Part shown: positions 1-8,202 of the stretch, in pieces
Numbering within the stretch: the stretch's first letter is position 1
Layout: the number at the start of each line of letters is the position of its first letter
From: Nitrospira sp. UBA5699
GTDB taxonomy: Bacteria > Nitrospirota > Nitrospiria > Nitrospirales > Nitrospiraceae
Direction: 5' to 3'
Length of the DNA stretch: 17,484 bases
Assembly (NCBI GenBank): GCA_002420105.1
Contig: DIHJ01000014.1
Span: 3,460-20,943 of the forward strand
Position numbers and translations under genes: made by a program
The notes under the pieces: generated by a model
What the model was told of the DNA's origin: nothing
The model's database searches: none
What the model saw: the letters and a program-made list of their open reading frames with translations, nothing else

Positions 1-281
1 GATTGCAGCAGAAGCGCTCGTGAATAATGCGGGTTGACGAAGAATCCCACAGTTTCGGCCTCGCTTCCTGGCGCGCGGCGACTCACCTCGCCAAGACCGA
101 ATATTCCAGTCTCACGCCGCTGACAGATTTGTTGGAGGAAAGTAGCCCTTTCCCCTATTCATCCGCCTTTACGGAGACCTCGCCGCCCGCTTGCGGACGG
201 CACGCTAAGCCGACTCTCTTCACCCGGCCGGCGCTCTCCGCGCCGAACCGTCGTTTTTCCCGTTTCTCTCCCTCGCTCCCC
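1..281. other. Non-coding stretch downstream of the methyltransferase
   Basis: I see no convincing gene here. A plus-strand frame is open from position 27, but it runs on antisense through the methyltransferase and has no recognisable protein signature. A small perfect stem-loop (CGGCGC, 5-base loop, GCGCCG) lies at 229-245, about 37 bases past the methyltransferase stop. It has no T-tract on the minus strand, so it is not a convincing intrinsic terminator for that gene. Confidence 0.5.
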
Positions 282-1340
282 TTACAATTTCGCTTCGAGC
301 ACGAGGTTGAACGGCGTCCGGGTCGCGCGCCTGAAGGTGCGAAAGCCCGCCTTTCGAAACACGGCTCGCAGCCGTGCTTCTCCGGCTTGGGCGCCGAGCG
401 CCATTCTGCCGTCTTCGGACAGCGAATGGGCGCAGCAGATAGCGGCCGAAGCCGAATAATACAGGCGCCCGACGGGGGTCAGGTTGTCTTCGACGCGATC
501 GTTCGCAAACGGTTCGACCAGCATCACCGTCCCGTCTTCTGCGAGGGCCGTCGCGGCATGCTCGGCTGCGGCGACGGGATCGCCCATATCGTGCAGGCAA
601 TCGAAGAAACAGATCAGGTCGTACTTGCGGACCGGATACGAGCGCGCCGTCGCCACCTCGAACGTCACGGAGGCTCCGGACGGCGACGCCCCGGCATGGT
701 TCCGGGCTGCGACGATGGAGTCCTCATGACTGTCGAATCCCCAGAACCGTGAGTGAGGGAATGCGGCGGCCATGAGCAGCGTCGAGTGGCCGTGGCCGCA
801 GCCGACGTCGGCGACCGTGGCGCCTTGCTCGAGTTTCTCGAGAACGCCGGACAGGGACGGAAGCCACTGGCGAATCAACGAGCCGCGGTAGCAATTCCGG
901 TAGAAGGCCGCGACCCCGCAGGACAGCCGCTCGTGGCGGTCGCCCCAGGAAATGCCCGCTCCGGTCCGGAACGCCCCGGCGACCTTCTCCTCGTCGAACC
1001 ACAGGGAGGCCGGGACGTTCCAGGCCGGCGGAAGGAACAGGGGGCTGTCCTCGTCGGCCAGCACGAGGGCCTGTTCGGGCGGGAGTTCGTAGGTCTCGCC
1101 GGCGGCGTGGTACCGCACGTAGCCTGCGGCCGCCTGGCTGTTCAGCCATTCGCGCACGTAGCGTTCGGCGCATCCGGCTCGCTGCGCGACTTCCCGCGCG
1201 CTCAGCGGGCCGGCTCCGGCCATGGCCTTGTAGAGGCCCAGTCTGTGTCCAAGGGAAACCATGACGCCGCCATAACTCGCGGAAAGATCGTTGACGGCCC
1301 GTGCCAGGAATTCGTCGAGGGCTTGCTGATCGATCGGCAT
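282..1340 (-). CDS. SAM-dependent class I methyltransferase with N-terminal winged-helix domain
   Basis: A 352-residue protein. Residues about 20-90 look like the winged-helix/dimerisation domain common in two-domain small-molecule methyltransferases and Rv2258c-like proteins (LSAREVAQRAGCAERYVREWL). Residues about 165-350 form a Rossmann-type methyltransferase with motif I VADVGCGHGH at 176-185, an acidic FDSHEDS loop, and FFDCLHDMGDP matching the post-motif region. The start ATG at 1340 follows AGGAGG with a 5-base gap. The substrate cannot be read from the sequence. It is divergent, across about 90 bases, from a damaged GlxA/AraC-type regulator that may once have controlled it; this is inferred from position only. 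Family assignment is firm, specific function unknown. Confidence 0.9.
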   Translation of the reverse strand: MPIDQQALDEFLARAVNDLSASYGGVMVSLGHRLGLYKAMAGAGPLSAREVAQRAGCAERYVREWLNSQAAAGYVRYHAAGETYELPPEQALVLADEDSPLFLPPAWNVPASLWFDEEKVAGAFRTGAGISWGDRHERLSCGVAAFYRNCYRGSLIRQWLPSLSGVLEKLEQGATVADVGCGHGHSTLLMAAAFPHSRFWGFDSHEDSIVAARNHAGASPSGASVTFEVATARSYPVRKYDLICFFDCLHDMGDPVAAAEHAATALAEDGTVMLVEPFANDRVEDNLTPVGRLYYSASAAICCAHSLSEDGRMALGAQAGEARLRAVFRKAGFRTFRRATRTPFNLVLEAKL

Positions 1341-1431
1341 GTGGTCCTCCTGTGGCTGAACCGTTGATGCCCCATCCTATGAGTTGCGACGGTAAAAGGA
1401 GAGAGCTAGACTGGCCACATCCGGTTCATTT

Positions 1432-2507
1432 ATGCCACCAGCCTCATCACAGCGGAACCATTCAAGCTGCCGGCACGTCAGCCTGGTCGTCATTCCGGAG
1501 GCGACGATCTCGTCATTGGGCGGAATGTACGACGTGTTCAACTGTTTCGAGGCGCTCGGGAGCTTCGATGACGCGGTGCCGGCCTCGGCTCCCTTCACGG
1601 TGGAATTCGTTTCAACGAAGCGCGGGCGGGTGGATACGGCCAGCGGGCTGCCGCTGGAGGCGCACCGGTCTTTTGAAGAGGTGGCCTCGACCGATATCGC
1701 GATCGTTCCCTCTCTCCCGGTCGAGCACGGCGAGTAGGTGCCGGGACGCCATGCCGGAGTCGTGCGATGGTTGACGGCCATGCACCGTAAGGGAGCGCTG
1801 CTCTGCTCCGCCTGTTCGGGCGTCCTGCTGCTGGCCGAAACGGGGCTGCTGGACGGACAGGACGCGACGATCCACTGGGCCTACGCGCCCACCTTCAGGA
1901 AGAACTTTCCTTCGGTCCGCCTCTGTCTCGACAAGGTGCCGGTGGCGTCGGGGCAGCGGGCGCAGTTCGTGATGTCCGGCGCGTCGGCTTCGTGGCACGA
2001 TCTGGTGCTGTGCCTCGTGGCCAGATTGGTCGGTCCGACCGCCGCGCAGGCGATCTCCAAGTTTCTGCTCCTCCAATGGCACAGGGACGGTCAGACTCCC
2101 TATCTGTCGTTCCAGCCGAAACTCGACCACGGGGATGCCGCCGTGCTGGCGAGTCAGGAGTGGCTGGCAGGGCATTTCTCCGTGGCGGGCCCCGTGGAGG
2201 AATTGGCGCGACGCTCCGGGCTGCCCGAGCGAAGCTTCAAGCGCCGCTTCACCAGGCGACGGGGCATTCACCCATGGACTACGTCCAACGCCTGCGCGTG
2301 CAGGAGGCCAAACATCGGCTTGAGCGCACGGAAGAGGCCATCGATGAGATCAGTTGGAAGGTCGGCTACGAAGACCCCGCGTTCTTCCGCCGGCTCTTCA
2401 AACGCCTGACCGGGATGACACCCGGCGCCTACCGCCGCACGTTCAGGGTTCCTTCCGTCGCGAGAGGTACAATCCCTTCACGCACACCTGGGGCGCTCTC
2501 CCGCTGA
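1432..2507 (+). pseudogene. Broken GlxA-family AraC transcriptional regulator (DJ-1/PfpI domain plus HTH)
   Basis: Joined across frames, this region encodes an N-terminal DJ-1/PfpI-like domain (VSLVVIPEATISSLGGMYDVFN, then LLCSACSGVLLLAETGLLDG with the usual Cys elbow, and ATIHWAYAPTF) and a C-terminal AraC HTH (VEELARRSGLPERSFKRRF, later ISWKVGYEDPAFFRRLFKRLTGMTPGAYRR). Two lesions interrupt it. An in-frame TAG at 1735-1737 follows HGE, where relatives usually have Trp, so a TGG to TAG change is likely. At about 2254-2255 one base is missing: frame 1 is lost after KRRFT and the family sequence resumes at ATGHSPMDYVQRL in frame 3. The start is unclear: ATG 1432 lacks a good ribosome site, whereas AAGGAG at 1396-1401 precedes a CTG at 1411. 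The product would have been a DNA-binding regulator, perhaps of the divergent methyltransferase. Two sequencing errors are the alternative explanation. Confidence 0.82.
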
Positions 2508-2966
2508 TAGACAGGTCTCACCCGAATCGCCGGGCCATGCTCCCGCCCGCGGGGGGGGGACGCCCTGTTCCACCGCCGCTTGATTGCTCGCCCCTCCGGG
2601 CTTAGCCTACCGCCATTCACACAACGGGAAACAAGCATGGAAGAGAAGACACACCTCGGCAGCATCCATTTTCCCCGAGCCGGCCGGAGACTATTTGTGA
2701 ATCCTATCCATGATGGTCCGGTCCGGCAATCCGGCGAGCCATTGCCCGGCCGACCGGCCGGCTCCCGCCCCGCGTACCTTTCCGGCCGGCCGGTCGGGAT
2801 CTCCCATCGCATGCGGCTGCAACAGGCTCCGGCAAGTTATTGATTTGTGGGCCCCGGCATAGCCCGCGCTCAGGGCTTCATTCTTGCTCCATGCCTTCTC
2901 CGTACAGGCCCGTGCGAATCACCCGCACGGACGCGAAGACGCGAAGAAAAATGGGAGGGTCCCGGC
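2508..2966. other. GC-rich intergenic region with inverted repeats; no confident gene
   Basis: The 459 bases between the regulator remnant and the TPR-PilZ gene hold several structures but no gene I can support. A run of nine G lies at 2551-2559. GGCCGG-type words recur around 2675, 2750 and 2783. A perfect 12-bp inverted repeat has its left arm CCGACCGGCCGG at 2750-2761 and right arm CCGGCCGGTCGG at 2786-2797; one more C-G pair extends it inward. A 68-codon plus-strand frame (ATG 2637, stop 2841-2843) has only a weak ribosome site and no recognisable domain, so I do not call it. Confidence 0.5.
2750..2797. repeat. 12-13 bp GC-rich inverted repeat (stem-loop)
   Basis: Arms 2750-2761 and 2786-2797 are exact reverse complements, with a loop of about 22-24 bases. 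There is no T-tract on either side, so it is not a standard intrinsic terminator. It could be an RNA hairpin in the leader of the downstream TPR-PilZ gene, a protein-binding site, or a decayed dispersed element. Confidence 0.5.
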
Positions 2967-3944
2967 ATGGAACAACGGATGTCCGCCTTCGATGCCTATG
3001 AACGCGGTCTCGTGCTCAAGCAGGTCAAAATTTTCGCGTCGGCGATCGAGGCGTTCCGGCAGGCGGCGCTGGACCCTCAACATGCAGGGAAAGCGCACGT
3101 CCAGATCGCCCTCTGCCTGAGATCTCTGGAGCGTCACGACGAAGCCGTCGCGGCATTTCGCCAGGCATTGGAATCGGCGACGTTTTCCACCAAAGAACGG
3201 GTGCACATCCTCTATCTGCTGGGCCAGACGCTGGAATCGCTGGACCGGGAGGTCGAGGCCCTGGTGGTCTATCGCCGGCTCAGGAGGGAGGACCCCGAAT
3301 TCCGGGACGTCGAGGCCCGGATTCGATACCTGAGCTCGGAGGAATGCGACCCGGATCCCTCCGGTCAACCGGGCGCTCTGGCCCGCACCGAAGACATCCT
3401 CAGGCTCTGGAGGGAGCTGAAACCTCAGCTCACAGCCCTGCTGGGCCGGACGTGGGAATCGCTGGGCCGGCAGGTCAGATCGTCGGAGAGCTATCGCCGG
3501 CTCAGAACCCTGTACCCCGAACTGCGTGAGATGGTCTCCGGGGCCGCGCTGCCGGAACCGGGGCCGGAGCGATGCAGTGCGCCGGCCCCGACCGGTCGGA
3601 CCGCCTCCGTTCGAAGAAACCAGACGGACAAGCGCCGGCACACCCGCGTGGCCGTCCGGTTACGCAGCCATTTTTCGTCGAAAACGAGGACGGTGGCCGG
3701 CGAGGGCGAGCTGCGGGACCTCTCGCCGTGGGGATGTCGCGTGACGAGCCCCGTCGGGGTCCCCGTCGGAGCCGAGTTGGAATGTTGCATCTTCCCGCAG
3801 GACGGGCTCAACCCCTTCACCGTCGAAGGGGCGACGGTTCGCTGGAGCCGTCCTCAGGAGTTCGGCCTCGCCTTCACGAGCGTCCGCCCCGGCGTGCAAC
3901 GGCAGATCGCGCAGCTCTGCCGAACGGGAGTCCTGTCGTCGTAA
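2967..3944 (+). CDS. TPR-like repeat protein with C-terminal PilZ domain
   Basis: A 325-residue protein. Start ATG 2967 is chosen because GGGAGGG ends 7 bases upstream; an in-frame start at 2847 has no such site. Residues about 1-185 are helical TPR-like repeats (YERGLVLKQVKIFASAIEAFRQAALD, then AHVQIALCLRSLERHDEAVAAFRQAL). A Pro/Arg-rich linker at about 190-220 follows. Residues about 222-320 are a PilZ domain with the two c-di-GMP contact motifs, RxxxR at 223-227 (RRHTR) and DxSxxG at 251-256 (DLSPWG), so c-di-GMP binding is likely. Output is unknown, but TPRs suggest a protein partner. It is convergent with the DUF1272 gene, with only 3 bases between stops. Confidence 0.85.
   Translation: MEQRMSAFDAYERGLVLKQVKIFASAIEAFRQAALDPQHAGKAHVQIALCLRSLERHDEAVAAFRQALESATFSTKERVHILYLLGQTLESLDREVEALVVYRRLRREDPEFRDVEARIRYLSSEECDPDPSGQPGALARTEDILRLWRELKPQLTALLGRTWESLGRQVRSSESYRRLRTLYPELREMVSGAALPEPGPERCSAPAPTGRTASVRRNQTDKRRHTRVAVRLRSHFSSKTRTVAGEGELRDLSPWGCRVTSPVGVPVGAELECCIFPQDGLNPFTVEGATVRWSRPQEFGLAFTSVRPGVQRQIAQLCRTGVLSS
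3216..3533 (+). repeat. Internal duplication within the TPR-PilZ gene
   Basis: Two in-frame segments starting at 3216 and 3438 (222 bases apart) remain recognisably similar at DNA level. Both open with CTGCTGGGCC, share GGAATCGCTGG and contain TATCGCCGGCTCAG. At protein level the two units read LLGQTLESLDREV...YRRLRREDPEFR and LLGRTWESLGRQV...YRRLRTLYPELR. Each unit is about 95 bases long, roughly one TPR-sized helix pair. Confidence 0.8.
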
Positions 3945-3947
3945 TTG

Positions 3948-4256
3948 TTATCGTTTCTCCGGGGGGATGGCGTCGAGGTCTGCGGCAAACTGCGCGTGGG
4001 CCTGCGGATCGACCGGCCGGTGTCTCACGGTGGTGCCGGCCGGATACACGCCGAGGTAGTTGTCGCCCTTCCAATTCCGTTTCGGTCTGACCGGTCTCGG
4101 CACGAACCCGCCGCCGCAGTTCGGACAGACGTTGCCCAGAATCTGCTCCACGCAGGCCGCGCAGAACGTACATTCAAACGAGCAGATCCGGGCGTCCGGC
4201 GAGTCCGGCGGCAGCGCGACGTTGCAGTGCTCGCAGGTCGGCCTGAGTTCCAGCAT
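3948..4256 (-). CDS. DUF1272-family cysteine-rich (zinc-binding) small protein
   Basis: A 102-residue protein beginning MLELRPTCEHC. The start ATG 4256 is chosen because the family begins with this motif and GAGGG lies just upstream; the longer frame to 4322 adds only low-complexity Arg/Gly residues. Eight cysteines occur as pairs at 8/11, 25/29, 32/35 and 44/47, including FECTFCAACVE and NVCPNCGGGF, consistent with two zinc sites. This matches the DUF1272 family, whose function is unestablished. The tail (NYLGVYPAGTTVRHRPVDPQAH and onward) extends beyond the Cys core. It is the last gene of the minus-strand run, 46 bases after the CBS gene, so it may be co-transcribed. Confidence 0.85.
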   Translation of the reverse strand: MLELRPTCEHCNVALPPDSPDARICSFECTFCAACVEQILGNVCPNCGGGFVPRPVRPKRNWKGDNYLGVYPAGTTVRHRPVDPQAHAQFAADLDAIPPEKR

Positions 4257-4302
4257 GGCACCCTCGTTCCGGACGCGCCCCCGCCGGCCCGCCCTGCCGG
4301 GC

Positions 4303-5070
4303 TCAGCGGTTTCCGAAGGCACGGAGCAGATCGGACACCGAAAGCACGCCGATGATGGTGCCGTCCGCCGTGACCGGCAGGTGGCGGATCCCCTGCTTCT
4401 TCATCAGCGCCATCGCTTCGGTCAGCGGCTCGTCTTCCTCGATCGTCACCAGCGACTTGCTCATGCAGGCCGTGACGGTCGTCGTATTGGGGTCGAGCCC
4501 CCTGGCCACGGCTTTCCGGCTGAGATCCGAATCCGTGACGATGCCGATATAGCGGGAACCGTCGTCCACGATCAGCGACCCGACTTTGTGTTTCTGGAGC
4601 AACTGGCCGGCTTCTTTTATCGTCGCGGCGCGATGAATGCTGCGCACGTCGTGGGACATGTAGTCTTCCACTGTGGCCCGCAACATCCCGTTGCCGCCGC
4701 GGCTCCCCTGGCGCGTCGCCTGAAGCCGGCGGCGCAGTTCCAGATCGGCGAGACAGCTTTCAAGAACCTGCCGCCGCTGCTGGAGGCTCTCGCGTTCGAC
4801 GTTGTGCGTGCCGCTTTCCTGAGCTTCCTCTGGCAGGGAAGCGGATTCGCCGGTCTTGGCGTAGAGATAGGCCTCCGCTTCGTCGGATGCGGCCCCGAAC
4901 ACCTGGGCGATCAATTCTTCCGCCGCCTCGTCGAATTCCTCCAGCGATGAATTTCCCCGCTTGCGCGAGAGAAACGGCTGGAACTTGACCAGCTTCAGTT
5001 TGAACCGTTCGATGTATCGATCGAGAATGTCGCTGCGCTGCAACCCCGTTCGTGCTCGTTTGGCCATCAT
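4303..5070 (-). CDS. Protein with two C-terminal CBS domains
   Basis: A 255-residue protein. Start ATG 5070, or the adjacent ATG 5067, follows GGAGGG a few bases upstream; the same frame stays open to 5433, but that part is antisense to nothing and overlaps the end of nirA. Residues 1-125 are charged and largely helical, with no domain I recognise. Residues about 133-188 (VEDYMSHDVRSIHRAATIKEAGQLLQKHKVGSLIVDD...GIVTDSDL) and 198-252 (VTACMSKSLVTIEEDEPLTEAMALMKKQGIRHLPVTADGTIIGVLSVSDLL) are a CBS pair. Such pairs usually bind adenine nucleotides and report energy state. It lies 62 bases after nirA on the same strand. A role in tuning nitrite assimilation is inference. Confidence 0.88.
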   Translation of the reverse strand: MMAKRARTGLQRSDILDRYIERFKLKLVKFQPFLSRKRGNSSLEEFDEAAEELIAQVFGAASDEAEAYLYAKTGESASLPEEAQESGTHNVERESLQQRRQVLESCLADLELRRRLQATRQGSRGGNGMLRATVEDYMSHDVRSIHRAATIKEAGQLLQKHKVGSLIVDDGSRYIGIVTDSDLSRKAVARGLDPNTTTVTACMSKSLVTIEEDEPLTEAMALMKKQGIRHLPVTADGTIIGVLSVSDLLRAFGNR

Positions 5071-5132
5071 GTCCCTCCGATTGGTGCGCAAGAGAATAGC
5101 GCAAGCCGGCGGGCGGCTCAAGAGTCGAACGG

Positions 5133-6695
5133 TCAGGCCGCACTGGCGATCCCGTTTTCCTTGTTCGCGGCCTGTTTCTTCGGTCCGCCGCCGCGCACGC
5201 GATGCATCTTCTCCCTCGTGTGATACGGCACCAGCCCCTCCAGCACCATCGGCAGCTTGTCGCAGGGCACGTCCTCCATGAGCTTGATCGCCGGCTTGGC
5301 GTCGGGGCCCGAGCGTCCGCCGACGTAGATATCCACGGCATCGACGACCTTGCCATCCACTTTGGCTTTTTTCCCCAACAGCCCGATGTCCGCCACCGCA
5401 TGGTTGCCGCATCCCGCCGGACAGCCGGACCAATGCATGGTAATCGGTTTGAGCGACTCGCCCAGCCGCTTCTCCAGGGCCTTCGCTGTCTCAACCGCCC
5501 GGCTTTTCGTCTCGATTACCGCCAGGTTGCAATAGTCGTTGCCCACGCAGCTGACCAGCCCCTTGTAGAGCGGGGACGGGTTGTAGGCGAACTCTTTGAG
5601 GAGGGACTCCTCGGCCAGTTCACCGACCTTCCGGTCGCTGACGTTCGTAATCACCAGCGCTTGATTGGCCGCGATTCTCAGCTCCCCGTTCCCGTAGCGT
5701 TCGGCCATGGCGGCAATTTTGAGCAGCGCGTCGGCCTTGAGCCGGCCGACCAGCACTTTCAAACCGGCGTAGCTCATTCCGCGGTCCCGTTGGCGGAAGA
5801 TCCCGAGGTGGTCTTGTTCCGTCGTTTTCCGCGCGTCCACCCCGGCCCGCGCGAGCGTCTTCCCCACCCGCGCTTCGACTTCGGCCCTGAAGCGGGTCTC
5901 GCCCCAGTCCTCGATCAAGAACGCCAGCCGCGCTTGGGTGCGATTCTCCCGCGGGCCATGGTCCCGATAAAGGCCCATGACGGCGCGACAGACCTCCAGG
6001 GCATCGGCGGGATTCACAAACACATCCAACGGAGTCGCAATCCGATAGCCGCCCGAACCCAGCTTGCCGCCGACCAGAACATTGAATCCGACACAGCGGT
6101 CGTGCCCCAGGTCGTAATAGGCCGGGACCAAAGCGAGATCCTGCGTCTCCATGTGCAGACAGTTATACGGGCATCCCGTCACCGCCACGTTGAGCTTGCG
6201 CGGCAAATTCGAATAGGCCGGATTGTTCAGAATTTCCTCTGTAATGGCCCGCACCAGCGATTCAGTTTCCACGACCTCGTCGGGGCTGATCCCGCTCACC
6301 GGGCAGGTCATCACGTTCCGCACCGTGTCCATGCCGGTTTGGAGCGAGGTCAACCCGACTGCTTCCAGTTTGGCAAAAACCGCCGGTACGTCGTTGATCC
6401 GGAGGTGGCGGACTTGGACTTGTTGCCTCGTCGTGAAATCCAGGAGTCCGTTGCCGTAGGACGACGCCGTCTCCGCCAGCGCACGCAGTTGGAACGAGGC
6501 GCTGTGTCCCCCGGGAATCCGCACCCGCAACATGAAAAACCCGGGAGTCGGATTGCGTAGAAAGAGGCCGTGCCACTTCAAACGCTGGACGTCGGCCTCG
6601 GGAATGGACTCCCACCCATGCTCCGCATAGTGGGCGATCATCTCCCGCACGGCCAATCCATCGCGTTCATGTTTCAGGGCCTCGATCTTGTTCAT
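5133..6695 (-). CDS. nirA: Ferredoxin-type assimilatory nitrite reductase (siroheme/4Fe-4S)
   Basis: A 520-residue protein of the nitrite/sulfite reductase family, which reduces nitrite to ammonium with six electrons in the cytoplasm. It has two ferredoxin-like half domains (WHGLFLRNPTPGFFMLRVRIPGG near residue 41; GNGELRIAANQALVITNV near 336) and two siroheme/4Fe-4S halves. The cluster cysteines are C383 and C389 (CVGNDYC) and C425 and C429 (SGCPAGCGNH). TGCPYNC at 174-179 belongs to the first half. Length fits ferredoxin-dependent NirA, and there is no flavin or NADH domain, so ferredoxin is the likely donor. ATG 6695 follows AAGGAG. It lies 22 bases after the octaheme gene. Sulfite reductase is the alternative, but the nitrogen context favours nitrite. 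Confidence 0.9.
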   Translation of the reverse strand: MNKIEALKHERDGLAVREMIAHYAEHGWESIPEADVQRLKWHGLFLRNPTPGFFMLRVRIPGGHSASFQLRALAETASSYGNGLLDFTTRQQVQVRHLRINDVPAVFAKLEAVGLTSLQTGMDTVRNVMTCPVSGISPDEVVETESLVRAITEEILNNPAYSNLPRKLNVAVTGCPYNCLHMETQDLALVPAYYDLGHDRCVGFNVLVGGKLGSGGYRIATPLDVFVNPADALEVCRAVMGLYRDHGPRENRTQARLAFLIEDWGETRFRAEVEARVGKTLARAGVDARKTTEQDHLGIFRQRDRGMSYAGLKVLVGRLKADALLKIAAMAERYGNGELRIAANQALVITNVSDRKVGELAEESLLKEFAYNPSPLYKGLVSCVGNDYCNLAVIETKSRAVETAKALEKRLGESLKPITMHWSGCPAGCGNHAVADIGLLGKKAKVDGKVVDAVDIYVGGRSGPDAKPAIKLMEDVPCDKLPMVLEGLVPYHTREKMHRVRGGGPKKQAANKENGIASAA

Positions 6696-6717
6696 GGCAC
6701 TCCTTCCTGTTGTTCGC

Positions 6718-8142
6718 TTATCCCCCGCCGCGCTTTCCTTGCATCTCCTTGTCGTAGAACTCCAGCATCTGGGCGATCTCCTCCTTCGTCAACCCTTTCT
6801 CCGCCCACCGGTGGGATTCCTGCGCCAGCAAGTCCTTGGCCACTTGCGGCGAGAGCTCCCGCACCTTGGGGAGAAACTTGGTGTAGAAGTGCTTCGCCAC
6901 TTCGTAGAAGCCCTGCCAATGGACATAGTCCGGCGCCATCTTGGAGAGCCCGTGTCTGGCGCGCCGCCCCTCATGGTGCCAGAGCTCATAGAAGATCCAT
7001 TCGATTTCTTCATCGAACGGCGTCGGCGTGATCTTGCCCATCTCCTTGAGCCGGTCCATCGCCACCTTGGCCGGCTTGCCGAACTTCTCGTTGTAGAGGT
7101 TGATGCCGCTGTCCATTTGCGTAAAAAACCGGTCCACGATCTCCGCGCTATGGCATGACGCGCACACCTGCTTCATGGCTTTCCGCCGGTCCTCGTAGTT
7201 TTCGAGTCTCGTCGACACGACCGGACGAAGCGTCCAGCTGATGCGGTCGCCGACGTCGTGCGTAACCTCCTGGGTCCCTGTCGCGCTCATGTGGCAGGTC
7301 GCGCAGGTCGGAAACAGATAGTCTTTGCCGGGACGCCATTTCTCCGATGGATCGGCCAGCTTCATCTTCTCCTTGTTGGCGGTGAACATGACGCCGTGCT
7401 TGCTTTCCATATAGGCTTCGAGTTGGGGGTGATCCGGTCCCATATGGCAGCGACCGCAGCTTTCCGGTTGCCGGGCCTGGGCGATCGAGAAACTGTGCCG
7501 GGCGTGGCAGGCCGAGCAGGTGCCTTTTGATCCGTCGGGATTCACCCTCCCGATCCCGGAATTCGGCCAGGTCGACGGATGGAGCTTGCCGTTCTCCATC
7601 ACCTTGACCACGCTCCCGTGACATCCGGCGCAGCCGGTCGTTCCCACCTCCGGCCCTTCCACCACGTTGCCCAGGAAATTGTCTAGCGAGCCGATGAATT
7701 GCGCGGCCTTCGCGTGATGGGATTTGTCGAACTGCTGCGCTTCCTTGTCGTGGCAGCGCATGCAGTCCTTCGGAGTGACGAGCGTGGACACCAGGAATCC
7801 CTCGTGGTCGTAGGCGTCCGCATCGCCCTTTTCGGCGCGATGGCATTCGACGCAGCCGATGCCTTTCGGCGCGTGGCGGCTGGTCTTCCAATCGTTGATT
7901 CCGCCGACTCCGACGTCTTTAGCCATGTGGCAATCGATGCACTTCTTGTTCTCGGCCGAGACGAACGGCCGGAGACCGCCGCCGCGGCGCTCTTCCACCT
8001 GAATGAAGCCGACTCCCGTCAAGGCGAGGAATAAGATCAGGCACAATCCGCCGATCATGTAGCGGGTAAAATTCATCTTCCCCTCGGTCGAACGGGAATG
8101 CTCGTCGTCATGGTTGATCCGGTCTGTATTCGGCACGTCCAT
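6718..8142 (-). CDS. Membrane-anchored octaheme cytochrome c of the hydroxylamine oxidoreductase (HAO) family
   Basis: A 474-residue protein with one N-terminal membrane segment (about 27-48, YMIGGLCLILFLALTGVGFIQV) and eight CXXCH heme sites beginning at residues 68, 97, 127, 171, 209, 229, 280 and 327. All eight are CXXCH, with no CXXCK, which argues against the octaheme nitrite reductase (ONR) type. The post-heme region (ELWHHEGRRARHGLSKMAPDYVHWQGFYEVAKHFY) matches the conserved C-terminal helix region of HAO-like proteins. Whether Y406 corresponds to the Tyr that crosslinks heme P460 in true HAO needs alignment, and this decides between hydroxylamine oxidation and nitrite/hydroxylamine reduction. 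ATG 8142 follows AAGGAG. It sits after Rieske and cytochrome b genes and before nirA, so a quinol-linked periplasmic nitrogen-oxide redox enzyme is the likely role. Confidence 0.88.
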   Translation of the reverse strand: MDVPNTDRINHDDEHSRSTEGKMNFTRYMIGGLCLILFLALTGVGFIQVEERRGGGLRPFVSAENKKCIDCHMAKDVGVGGINDWKTSRHAPKGIGCVECHRAEKGDADAYDHEGFLVSTLVTPKDCMRCHDKEAQQFDKSHHAKAAQFIGSLDNFLGNVVEGPEVGTTGCAGCHGSVVKVMENGKLHPSTWPNSGIGRVNPDGSKGTCSACHARHSFSIAQARQPESCGRCHMGPDHPQLEAYMESKHGVMFTANKEKMKLADPSEKWRPGKDYLFPTCATCHMSATGTQEVTHDVGDRISWTLRPVVSTRLENYEDRRKAMKQVCASCHSAEIVDRFFTQMDSGINLYNEKFGKPAKVAMDRLKEMGKITPTPFDEEIEWIFYELWHHEGRRARHGLSKMAPDYVHWQGFYEVAKHFYTKFLPKVRELSPQVAKDLLAQESHRWAEKGLTKEEIAQMLEFYDKEMQGKRGGG

Positions 8143-8202
8143 GTCGGTCTCCTTACAAGATTCTCTTTCCTATGACCTCTCGCCTCCTGCCCGCGGCCGA
8201 GT

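Noticed and set aside
229..245. Stem-loop after the methyltransferase as a terminator
   Set aside because: No T-tract on the gene's strand; the T run at about 253-257 would only serve plus-strand transcription, and it is separated from the stem by about seven bases.
27..752. 241-codon plus-strand open frame at the left edge
   Set aside because: Antisense to the well-supported methyltransferase, with no domain or ribosome site; a shadow of high GC.
2637..2843. 68-codon plus-strand frame starting MEEKTHLGSIHFP
   Set aside because: Weak ribosome site, no known domain, and its second half is translated from the inverted-repeat region.
6718..8142. Octaheme nitrite reductase (ONR/TvNiR type)
   Set aside because: All eight heme sites are CXXCH, the ONR-type CXXCK catalytic site is absent, and the C-terminal region matches HAO-like proteins.
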